Shown one piece after another: positions 45,692 to 56,094 of a stretch of 64,000 nt of DNA (positions are counted from its first letter, which is position 1; every line of letters starts with the position of its first letter). Below the pieces are notes generated by a model. That model did no database searches, had not been told where the DNA came from, and worked only from the letters and a program-made list of their open reading frames with translations. The stretch lies in contig NW_006768780.1 in assembly GCF_000204055.1 (NCBI RefSeq), positions 826,233 to 890,232 on the forward strand, given 5' to 3'. Source of the stretch: Melampsora larici-populina 98AG31. Its lineage: Eukaryota > Basidiomycota > Pucciniomycetes > Pucciniales > Melampsoraceae. A program made the translations under genes and the position numbers.

Positions 45692-47667
45692 GCCGGCAAA
45701 ATTGATGATGAAAAGTAGATCAGACGTGAATGCAAAATCCTGGCTTCTTGGTTAAAGAATATTTAATGCAAAGATACAGGTCATCGTATATATATAGTTT
45801 TGATTCATATGCAACTGATCACGTACCACGAAGGAGGAAACATGTAGCCAACAGATACACCGGCCTGATCTCAAACTGCAACATGCAGCATTTGTTGAAC
45901 CAGAAATCCTTGAGGGTGATCGCACCGCAGCGGTCAAGTTACATAGATGTTTGCCAATGATTGTTTCACAGCACAGACGATTGAATGTTTTCACATCAAC
46001 TGCAGCGCTCTGCGTAACTAGTCTTTGCTGGACATCCTCTACTAAATAGAGGTCTTCCAACGCACCACCTAGTTTGAGCATGAGTTTAGATTGTTAAAAC
46101 TGATATACCTTAAAACATGAAATAAGCTAGGATATGATTTGAGGATGTATCGAATTTATGATGCCAAGTCATGTTACACCAGCTGTTTGATTGTGATCCT
46201 TTTGGTCATTGAAAGCATCGAGATACAGGTAATGTTGTGAGCTATGCACTTTTGTAGACGCAGAAAAACAAACTATTCATCTCCTGCTCAGCATAAGGAC
46301 CAACTGCAATCCGGCGTGGTCCAAGAAGGTCGACCCGGTCACCGCACCTTTCTTCAATCGAGGCTGGCACTTGATGATTACCGCGGTGTGATTCGTGAAA
46401 GCCTTCCAACTAAACTTATCAAAGTCCCATCTCACGACTACTCGTGAGGGAGGGACTTTGAGGAGCTTAGGCTATGTTGTATGTAAATTTTGTTGATCTG
46501 TCTCGAAATCCGATGATTATTTGCCGCAGCTCGAGTTGCATGTCGAGTTATTTCTCCTCTGTCTCGCTGTAGGCCCATCAATTGCTTGCAGATAGACTCT
46601 TGATCCATCAGCTCGAAAAAACTTCGTTAGTGCGGCATTCCTAAAGTTACACCGCCCACCCCGGTGTAAAGCACACCTGTCGTAAACTACGAAAAAAGGG
46701 CCCGATTCTTGAATTTTACACTGGTTTCGTGTCTTTTTGGTCCGTGTAAAAAGTCACTGTATAGAAATGTCTGCCGGCGTGATTTACATCGGAACTTTAC
46801 ACAGAAAGTTGATGTAGGAAATCCCAGCGTTAAAGTCAAGACTTGCCTCCAAAAGATCAATTAACACAGGCTGCATTTACACCGACAATTTCTGTCATGT
46901 GAGATTACCCTGCGTAAAATTGCATCCCAACACATACAAAGCGCAATTTCAGACCGCCGCAAAAAACTCTAACACCGACTTTCAAAAAACAGAACAAAGA
47001 GAGAAAGAAAAAAAGGAACAAAAGATATTAAATGATATTGTAAGAGATTAAATGACATTTAATAATAGGAAAACTTTTCACAGGAAGCCTGAACGAGTAG
47101 CGAAATTTTTTATCTGGTAACCTGAGTGAGTCGTGTTCTGGTGCAATCAAAGTCTTAGCTAGGTGATCAGCTCTTAACTTCCTTATTGAGACTTACTGAC
47201 GACCATGACTTGATGATTTATAAGAGTTCGTAGCGCGATGGTTGATCAGATTTCCTTTTTCATGAAACAAGGTAAAATTCGTACAAAGTAAAGAAACCGA
47301 ATGCCTTATCTGAGATAGAAGTCAAGGTTGAGGTTCGGTTGTCAAAACAGTTCAACTCACAGTAGTCGCGGTCTTGGTGTCAAAATTTAGTGTCTGAATT
47401 AATGGGATGTATCAAATTACATAAATGGATATGAAGGGCAATCTTGGATTAACAAAAGTTTAGCAGACAAATAATACAAAAAACACGTGAACAAGTAATG
47501 AAACAATCTCATTTGAACTTATAAAAAGGCATACAGACATCTACTGGCAAAGATCGAGGAATGCAAAGAAAACGTGCAGGGAAATGAGCACTAGAAATTA
47601 CTGAAGTGATAAGAAAAGAATAACTCTAAGTAAATATTCTTCATCTCAAATTAGTCCTAACACTCAA
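45692..47667. other. Intergenic stretch with a GTGTAAA/TTTACAC motif cluster
   Basis: About 2 kb with no supported gene. Between 46650 and 46930 the words GTGTAAA, TTTACAC and near variants occur at least eight times in both orientations. The segment starts with an inverted pair (TTACACCG...CGGTGTAAA at 46651-46675), suggestive of a foldback element. The part near 47000 is A-rich. Confidence 0.45.
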
Positions 47668-50600
47668 TCAATTAAATAGCGCTTGAACGCCAGCTGGAAT
47701 GAATTGACGACGTTTCAATTTTTCATCAGTATGATCAGGGTGAGCATATCCCTCCTTGTCATTCGGAGCTGATTCAACATCACCTACGGAATATGAAGAA
47801 CAGGCAAGATGGTGAACATCTGTGGGATGGAATCTCCGAATCAGAGTGTAGAAAATGCTTACCCTCGTTATGCTGAGATTGATGAGTATATCCACTCGAT
47901 CCTTCAGGATGGGTCGAGCCTTGACGATTGGTAGTAGGACGGTCTTGGTTTTGTGTGTCGCCCGTCATTTGGTCCGGGTTTGGTGACTGGCCAGTTGTCT
48001 CAGAATCAAAGTTACCCTTGGTAGAGTTTGAAGGCATGGTAGAGTTTGAAGGCGCGGTAGAGTTTGAAGGCGTGGTAGAGTTTGAAGCCAGGGTAGAGTT
48101 TGAAGCCGCGGTAGAGTTAGGAGCCGCTTTGGAGTTGGAATCCGGTGATGTTGTCCCAGAGGTGGAAGAGTTGGAGGTCTGACCAGATGAAGAGTCGGAA
48201 GGTGAGTTCGAAGCGCTCGGTTGACCTCCCGAAGAACCTCCAAGGATGTTACCGATCAAGGACGATGGGCCGGAGTTTGATGGGCTGGGTGTTCCAGAGT
48301 TTTGATTTGATGCGGTATTACCATCAGGTGATTTGTTGTTGTTCATAGTCTCCGACTGAGAAGGATGAGATGAAGCGTCAGTGCTATTCGAGTTTTGGCG
48401 ATTTTGAGAGTTAGGCGAGGTTTCAGAAGGCATTTGATCGGATCCGGAACTTGGGGTGGACTGAGCTGCGTTCCCGTTGTTTCCTCCATGTGATTGACGA
48501 GAGGAACTGTACCCATCTTGTCCAGAACTACCACCCCTTGAATATCCGCCAGTATTTTGATATCCATCCATAGCTTGACTGTGATCATCAGATCGACGGA
48601 AAATGCCCTTGACACCATCAGGGATAAATTGCTCGGCGAATCCAGGAATGAATTGGCTTCCCCCGTTGTTCTCATGATCGCCACCTTGTTGATGATGACC
48701 GTTGTACCCTTGATGTTGGTTGTTGCCGTTGGAGTTTCCATCAGTGTAAGACTGGCGTTGGTTTTGATCATTCATGTTTCCACCTTGATTCCCATTAAAA
48801 GACGGCGATTGTTGTCGTCCTGAAGATGCGCCATTGGACGGAGAACCTTGGGCTTGACCTGAGTTTGATTGTCGCAAGTTTGAGCCGCTTGTACCACTGT
48901 AGGGTTGGGAAGACTGTTGACCGTTTTGAGTACCTTGTGCGCCTTGTGCGCCTTGAGCATTTTGATTGCCTTGACCGTTTTGACCTTGAGCATTTTGATT
49001 ACCTTGACCATTTTGAATATTCTGGCCATTTCGAGGAGCTTGACCGTTCTGAGCATTCTGACCATTTTGAGAACCTTGACCATTCTGACCATCTCGAGCA
49101 ATTTGGCCATTCTGACCATTTTGACCAGCAGAACTACCATAGGAAAATCCTCCTCCGTACTGATGACCATCCATGTCATGACCTTCAACGTACTCACCGT
49201 CAGATCGACGAAGAATATGCTTCACGCCATCGGGTATAAACTGTTGCGCAAAAGGCGGAATAAAGCCGGCTCCGTTTGAGTCAGACTGCGAGTTGGGGTT
49301 GTTGTACTGAGATTGATCTTGGTACTGATTATATTGGTCACGTCTAATGATATGCTTGACTCCTTCAGGAATGAATTGCGCGGCAAAGGGTGGGATGAAT
49401 CCGGCTCCGCCTTGTTGTTGAGAACTGTATGAGTCAGACTGCGAGTTGGGGTTGTTGTATTGTGATTGATCTTGGTACTGATTATATTGGTCACGTCTGA
49501 TGATATGCTTAACTCCTTCAGGAATGAATTGCGCGGCAAAGGGTGGGATGAATCCGGCTCCGCCTTGTTGTTGAGAACTGTATGAGTCAGACTGCGAGTT
49601 GGGGTTGTTGTATTGTGATTGATCTTGGTACTGATTATATTGGTCACGTCTGATGATATGCTTAACTCCTTCAGGAATGAATTGCTCGGCAAAGGGTGGG
49701 ATGAAGCCGGCTCCTCCTTGTTGTTGAGAATTGTATGAGTCAGACTGCGAGTTGGGGTTGTTGTACTGAGATTGATCTTGGTACTGATTATATTGGTCAC
49801 GTCTAATGATATGCTTGACTCCTTCAGGAATGAATTGCGCGGCAAAGGGTGGGATGAAGCCAGCTCCGCCTTGTTGTTGAGAATTGTATGAGTCAGACTG
49901 CGAGTTGGGGTTGTTGTACTGAGATTGATCTTGGTACTGATTATATTGGTCACGTCTAATGATATGCTTGACTCCTTCAGGAATGAATTGCGCGGCAAAG
50001 GGTGGGATGAATCCGGCTCCGCCTTGTTGTTGAGAATTGTATGAGTCAGATTGCGAGTTGGGGTTGTTGTACTGAGATTGATCTTGGTACTGATTATATT
50101 GGTCACGTCTGATGATATGCTTGACTCCTTCAGGAATGAATTGCTCGGCAAATGGTGGGATGAAGCCAGCTCCGCCTTGTTGTTGGGAATTGTATGAGTC
50201 AGACTGCGAGTTGGGGTTGTTATACTGAGATTGATCTTGGTACTGATTGCCTTCATCATATGAACGTCTGAGAATATGTTTGACTCCTTCAGGGATGAAT
50301 TGCTCCGCAAAGGGGGGGATAAACCCGGCTCCGTTTTGTTGTTGCTGTTGGCCGCCTTGGTACTGGCCAGTTTGATGGTTAGAGTTAGATCCATAGTTGG
50401 AACGATAGTTGTTGTCAGATTGCTGATAGTTGTTCTGATTGTTGTATTGCTGATCATCCGAACGGCGGCCAAAAGGCGAACTACCTGCACCGGAGTGTGA
50501 ACCACCAGAAAGTCCGGGAAGGCCACCCAATAGGCTAGGAATGCCGCCAGAGAGGCCAGGGATGCCGCCAGAGAGGCCAGGGATACCGCCAGAAAGGCCG

Positions 50601-51748
50601 GGAATACTATCCAGCCCGGGGATTCCACTGCGAGCATTCATCTGGTGGTAGCCCATGCCCGCCATGGATTGCCAGTGGAAATCATCAAGCGCACAAGCAA
50701 CCTAGAAGATAGTATAAATATATAAGTCATACGCCAGAAGAAGATTATTATAAGCACAAGTGTATCTCACATCAACAACTTGGTCGCCCTCATCAGCAAC
50801 CAAAAATTCCATGACAATCTTTTTGTCCATAAAGCTAGACATATCAATAGCGCGCTGGTTGAGACCGCTAGACTTCAACGTCTGAGTCGAGTTTCCTTGG
50901 GTTGAGTTTCCTATCGTATGATCGGAATTGATAGTTTCATTGATCATAAGCTGTGCTTGTGTCATGTTGCCAGGAGTACCGATATAGACTAAGAACGAGT
51001 CGGCGTAAGGCGAGTGGTCCAAACCGATTCTGTCATTGTACATGAAAAGAAGAGTGGTCAGCTCTATCTGCCAAACAGGATGGATGAAGCATTGAACATA
51101 CATTTGATCAGTCCATGCGAGAATTACAGGCGTCCCGTTCAACTTCTTGGAATCAAGGTTGAAGGAGATCGAAAATCCTCCTCGGTCAAATAGCATGGTT
51201 CCAGGCTTACTGTCGTAGGTCTCTTTGCTGATCCCGTCGTTGGAGGTAACGAAGCCAGAAGATGGCGAGTCAAAGAAAGTCTTGGTGCGACTGTCACCAG
51301 ACTTGATTTGCACATAATTAGGGCCTTCGATAGGAAACCTGATGATATACGCGGTTGACAAGAGATAATTGTCAGTTAATGTGAAAAAGGTAAAGCCGAA
51401 AACCGAATGATCATACCCAAAATTGTGCGAGTCGAGCACTTTTGTTTGAACGGGACTCCCAATCACACTAACATCATCAATCAGGGACTTGAAGACTGCT
51501 TGTTGATCCGATCGGACAGCAGATCCAATGAAAGCGTTTGCACCAAATCGACGTCTGTCGTTGGCTGCATAAGTGGCCGAGTCTCCGATCATGTCAGGAG
51601 CAGGGCGGGTGGAATTCGCTGTTTTCGTAGTATTCGAGTGGCTCGAGTCTGATGAATTGGCGGCGCTGTATCCACTATCGGGTGCCTTACAGATCGCAGA
51701 GGATAGCAACGCTACCACTGCCAACGGCACAATCGGAGAATTCAACAT
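47668..51748 (-). CDS. Secreted repeat precursor with Kex2-type dibasic sites (1310 aa)
   Basis: Three exons on the minus strand (51748-50771, 50701-47863, 47783-47668) join in phase to 1311 codons. The ATG at 51748 is chosen because it starts a signal peptide (MLNSPIVPLAVVALLSS, end near ICK). Residues of about 30-345 form a folded-looking domain ending EFLVADEGDQVVDVACALDD, reminiscent of extracellular beta-sandwich modules. A Gly-rich stretch with repeated IPGLSGG follows. Then nine repeats carry QFIPEGVKHIIRR or a close variant, six of them continuing DQYNQYQDQ. After that come NGQNGQ-type and SNST-type low-complexity segments with many N-glycosylation sequons. The end is LKRRQFIPAGVQALFN, which repeats the motif after a dibasic site. 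Regular RR sites suggest cleavage by the Golgi protease Kex2 into a family of similar peptides. Function unknown; repellent-type surface peptides or effectors are possible. Confidence 0.85.
49290..50270 (-). repeat. 153-bp (51-codon) tandem repeats inside the Kex2-type gene
   Basis: A 153-bp unit repeats about six times, very nearly identical (for example CGTCT(A/G)ATGATATGC recurs at 49341, 49494 and so on). Each unit encodes DQYNQYQDQSQYNN, then SQSDSYNSQQQGGAG, then the FIPPFA-x-QFIPEGVKHIIRR segment. The only residue changes are A/E before QFIPE and N/S in the YNSQQ part. Near-identity at DNA level implies recent expansion or concerted evolution, so copy number may vary among strains. Confidence 0.9.
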
Positions 51749-52309
51749 CTTGGAGGTTTGACCACGGAAGAAGTAATACCGGTTGTTTTCTCGACAAAAA
51801 CGAGCTCGCAATGAAAGCGGTAAAATAAGGTAGAACAACGCGTAGACAAGTTGGTTTGTGTGGATAGATAGCTATCTGGAAGATCTGAAAGAGGTGATGA
51901 AGACGGTGAAGACAAAGGAACTGTGGTCGCTGAAGTCTGAGGATGATGACAGAGAGAGAGAGGAAAGAGCTCTTCTTATATGCAATAAACCCAACAGCTC
52001 AAAGAGGTTTGTACCCAATATCGTGAATGATGCGAAAATCACCACTGTCTTGCTGACAACAAACCAAGACACGATCAAGTTTGAAGGGCATCTGGACCTG
52101 GGATAGAGAAAAAGGTCAATGTGCATCACCCGTCGCGGTTCCCAGGTAGTGATCGGTTGATATCTCCTGCAAATCAAAGCAAGTCCTGAGTCCCTCAAAG
52201 TTTCAAATTTCGCTGATTTTGCTTATCCGAAGCTGGGCTGTGGAAAACAAGTGAGTTATTTAGCGCACCGTGGCAGTCATGTCGGACTCAAAAATAAATT
52301 CAATACGTA
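51749..52309. other. 5' region of the Kex2-type gene and spacer
   Basis: Promoter and leader side of the minus-strand gene. The stretch 51885-51970 is GA-rich on the plus strand (CT-rich on the coding strand), as is common in fungal leaders. No gene. Confidence 0.4.
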
Positions 52310-52591
52310 CAGCCCTTTGCAGAATTGATGACTTTGGAGAAAAAAAAACCTCGAGTTTTCAAAAAAGAAACCTTGAGTTTTGTCAAAAAGTGACCGAGTT
52401 TTTTCAAAAACTGGGCAAGAACTTGGTTCAATTGATCGATATAACACTCACGAACAAGAGCTCGCTCAGTTTTTGAAAAACTCGATGAGTTTTTGAAAAA
52501 CTCGATGAGTTTTTGAAAAAAACTCGCAGGTTTTTTTTGAAAACTCAAGTGTTTTTTCTTTTTCCAAAGTCATCAATTCTGCAAAGGGCTG
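52310..52591. mobile_element. Tc1/mariner-type MITE, 282 bp
   Basis: The ends are perfect inverted repeats of 29 bp beginning CAGCCCTTTGCAG (52310-52338, inverse ending 52591), with TA on both sides (52308-52309 and 52592-52593). TA duplication is the hallmark of Tc1/mariner insertions. The interior consists of repeated GAGTTTTTGAAAAACTC palindromes. It sits in the upstream region of the Kex2-type gene. Confidence 0.88.
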
Positions 52592-52593
52592 TA

Positions 52594-54275
52594 TCATATC
52601 CTACCATGCTCCTTCATAGGCTATCTCTTGGGTTATCGCAGGCTAAGCTTTGTGGTACGCGACGCGAATAATCGTGGTTTGCGGAAATTTACAATTTTTG
52701 TACACTCAGGCTGGTCCAATCTCGTCCAGTCAGATTTGACAGGGAAATATTATCACGAGAACATCCATTTGCATTACGTTCGGACACGGTGCAAGAACCA
52801 GGAGTGTAATATCAGCACTGAGCTTTGAGATGCCCAAGCCTTTGGATGGTTTTTTGGGCTTGTTGGCGCGTCGATTTACCATTCGAACCTGAAGGAAAAC
52901 AGCACATCCCGCGAGAGGCAAGACCCGTCTGAGTAGACATCGCCATTGAAGACACAGGTAGATCTCACCTGATGAGGGTACGACAGCGTCTGTGGGCACT
53001 GAGGTCTGAAAGACACACGGACATCCAGACGAAAGGTGTGACAAACAATTGAAAGTCAAAGTGACTAGATGTGAAGCTTACTCGTGACCGAGTTGCCTTT
53101 GTCGACTATTCTCTGGAATTGTTTTTTCGACATGTGCTATTCAATATATTATCACAAGTAGAAGATACAATTCTCCTCATGGCAATGCTCTGGAAAAACA
53201 CGAGCAACACTGTTCCAAGTAATCTCTGGTGAGCAAGCAGAGCATCAGAACCAATTCTGTGATAACATCAACCATACATCAATGACAATTCTATAAAGCC
53301 ACTAAAAATTGACTGACTGATTACAGAAGTTCTTGAAAAAATTTCGTTCAGACAATTGTTTAGGAATAATCAACAATGCCTTTTAATTTTACTGTCTCTA
53401 TTTTTTCAGTAAAAAGCACGATGATGCGGCAGCTGGGCACCCAATTCCCAGTATATGTTAAGCTAAACTTTTTTGTGAACAGTCTAGATGTGATGAGACC
53501 CTGACCACGCTGACAAATAAATGACTTGGCAAGATCGAAACAGCAGCATTAACCTCAAAATATACTTCCTCCAGGTCTGATTTGTACTCTTATGAGACAG
53601 TCTACGGAAATCTTGATTGTCGTAGGTCATTACAAATTCTTCTGCTATTTACAACTTTTAAATAAATCAAGTGAAATGAGACATAGACAACTAAGTGGAT
53701 AAAGCTGCAGATCAGAGCACAATTTTACTTCATAGGGATCGATAAGATCCTTGCTAAGAACCAAGAAAATATGAGCTCTCAGTATGTTTTTTTCAATGTT
53801 GACACATTGACACTCTATGACTGACACCGGCTTAGGTGCGGAGCAAAAAATGCATACACTAATTCCATTTTGAGCTTTCTGGATCATGCTTTGCCATAAA
53901 GATCTTGTTATTTTTGAGCAAACTTCTTCGGTTCAAGAGTTCTGCTGGTATTTAATTCATAAGCTAAGATCTCTAGGCGATTGCACGGAACTAATAACAA
54001 CGGCAAAGGTCACAAGGGTATCTACTGGTATCTCGCCTTGTCGATTTTCTAGCCAGTTGTGTCGCAGATGGCGTCAATGATGTGAGACGATCATCTAGCG
54101 CATCAATTGTCATCAAACTTCTATCCAATGCTACAGGCAGGCGCAGGAGTTATTTTGAGTATTGCGTAGTTGATGGTCAGAGCGAGAGATGAAGTGGACA
54201 TACCTACTTATCGGAAACTGAACTAGATGATTTCGGTTTGATGGGTTCAAGCAAACCCGAGATCAAGTCATCTTT
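52594..54275. other. Intergenic stretch, nothing recognised
   Basis: 1.7 kb without supported coding sequence or repeat. The end near 54276 is the 3' side of the parvulin gene. Confidence 0.4.
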
Positions 54276-55009
54276 CTACTTTCGTTCCTCAACCTGTTCC
54301 AACGGGTCACATAAGATTGTTCCCCGATCATTAGCGTCATCGAGATCCAAAGAAGTACAGATTTGACGTTCTCACCATGATAATATGATACCTATCAAAG
54401 TAATTATGAGGTCAGGATAAGATATCTCGTGTCGCTGTGGTTGGAAAGATTGCTTACCCAAAGTTTGTCTTTACCGGTGGATCGGTATAGGTAGGCGAGG
54501 CAACCGTGGATGGAGTCAAGAGAAAAGCTGCTTCCTGAAACGGACCAACCATGGAACCACTGCACAAAAAAATTCACCTGGTCGATCAGGCTCTACACAT
54601 AACATGGTCCGTATAGCTGAAGCCAAGCTACTTACCGAGTCATCCAGCCCAAAGAGCCACCATTTCGAGCTTTATCTTCGCTCAGCTCTGCGGCCACTTT
54701 GTCGAACCCAACGCCAGCCTTCAGGCGCGCGATCGCTTCTAGGGCTGTAGATTGTTTTGAGCACAAAATATGGCGGACCTACCGAGTTCATTTTTAATCG
54801 ATACATACCAAAAACGGCTTTCAGCATTGATCAAAGTTTTTCGCACTCACTTTGAGACTATTGGCTGGCTTCAACTTGGTACCCTCTGTGGCAGGAAATG
54901 ATCAGCATTCGATATATTTTATGCTTCCCTAGCCGATCTTGGGTTAGGGCTGACCTGATCCAGCATCCTTCTTCTTTGATCCTCCAGTCTGCTTTGACGA
55001 AGGGGCCAT
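54276..55009 (-). CDS. PIN4: Parvulin-type peptidyl-prolyl cis-trans isomerase, PIN4/Par14 type (122 aa)
   Basis: Parvulins isomerise peptidyl-prolyl bonds; the Par14 class acts in nucleus and ribosome biogenesis. Six exons on the minus strand join in phase to 369 nt: 55009-54955, 54885-54851, 54778-54636, 54559-54458, 54391-54376 and 54293-54276. The start [18 protein letters not shown] is the short basic N-terminus typical of Par14. The rotamase domain shows [73 protein letters not shown] and ends there, as in the family. No WW domain is present, so it is not a Pin1/Ess1 orthologue. The last two exons are only 16 and 18 nt, so automatic annotation would probably miss the true end. Confidence 0.92.
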
Positions 55010-56094
55010 GTTGTAAAATATGTTCAAGTGATGATAAGAGTCGTCGACACTGATCAGTTGTGCGGACCAATCCGGTGCAAGAGAGTGAAGACCCGGTCCG
55101 GATAGAGTCCGATCGGGCCGAGTGGTAGCCGGGACCTACTCAAGCCGAAGCGCTCTCTTTTGACTTCAGTCTTCAGCTCGCCGCCCTGAGCCGTCTCCTG
55201 AATCAACCTCTCATGCGGTCAAAGTAGGCCATATTCTGATGTTTCTGTGGATGTAACATACCCACTGCAACCCTTGATGCACGAAACTTTACAGAAAGAC
55301 AACACGAAGACTCACGAGGCCCAGATGGCCTTGAGATTTATGGATACATAGTTCGAAGGTGGATTGGTCCTGAGCTCGGAATTTCTTGATTAGTCTCTGG
55401 CTCGATGCTTTGCCTGTATGTTTGAGGAATCGTGGGAGCTGGGAGCTTTTGAATGGTGATATGTAAGAGATGTAGTATCGGCTGAACTTAAGTCGCGTTA
55501 TGAAGGCCTTTTCCTCTGGTGTTAGAGACTATCATTTCGATGCGATGTCTCTGACTCTTATTCTGAATCGTTTACGAGCTATGCAAGCAATACGATCACG
55601 AGTGTATCATAGCCCTTCTGAACTCTTCCTGAAGGTGATGAGGTTATCCAAGAGCCCCAGGCTCAGTCAGATTTGTGTCTTGTCTTTAACCCAAGAGCGC
55701 ACACCTCACCCTGTTCTCACAAGGATCATCATCTTCGATCGTTTTTACTCTCATTATTCTCATTGTTTATCCAACCTCTCGTTCGTTAAGGTCTTTGGAA
55801 AACTGGATTCAACCACCCTATTTTATTGAAGCTTCCTCAAAGGTTTCGCCGCTGTCGTTCTTTTTCGGCTTAGGGAGGTGCGACTCAATATTTATAACAT
55901 CTTTCTCGCTCAAAATTCTTTGATCCTAGGGGCAGATCGCGTTTTCAAATTCGTAAGCTGTGCGGCTCATCAGATCTTGAGGGTGTCTGCTCATCACACC
56001 TGTTTATCATTCCATATTAACCATCATTAGGTATCACTGTCCAGCGTATATACGATTCAACAAGTGGCAAGCGAGATCAATAAAAGACGACAGC
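55010..56094. other. Intergenic region between divergent genes
   Basis: Shared upstream region of the parvulin gene (minus) and the 675-aa secreted-protein gene (plus). A 109-codon ORF at 55500-55829 has no signal or domain. Nothing else is seen. Confidence 0.4.

Noticed and set aside
45752..46081. 109-codon minus-strand ORF
   Set aside because: Ordinary composition, no signal or domain; probably chance.
49222..50637. 471-codon minus-strand ORF in a second frame, and plus-strand ORFs over the same array
   Set aside because: Shadows of the 153-bp coding repeats; the other frame has the signal peptide, splice joins and dibasic sites.
52300..52548. 82-codon Lys/Phe-rich minus-strand ORF
   Set aside because: Lies inside the mariner-type MITE and reflects its palindromic repeats.
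55500..55829. 109-codon plus-strand ORF between the parvulin and secreted-protein genes
   Set aside because: No domain, signal or splice support.
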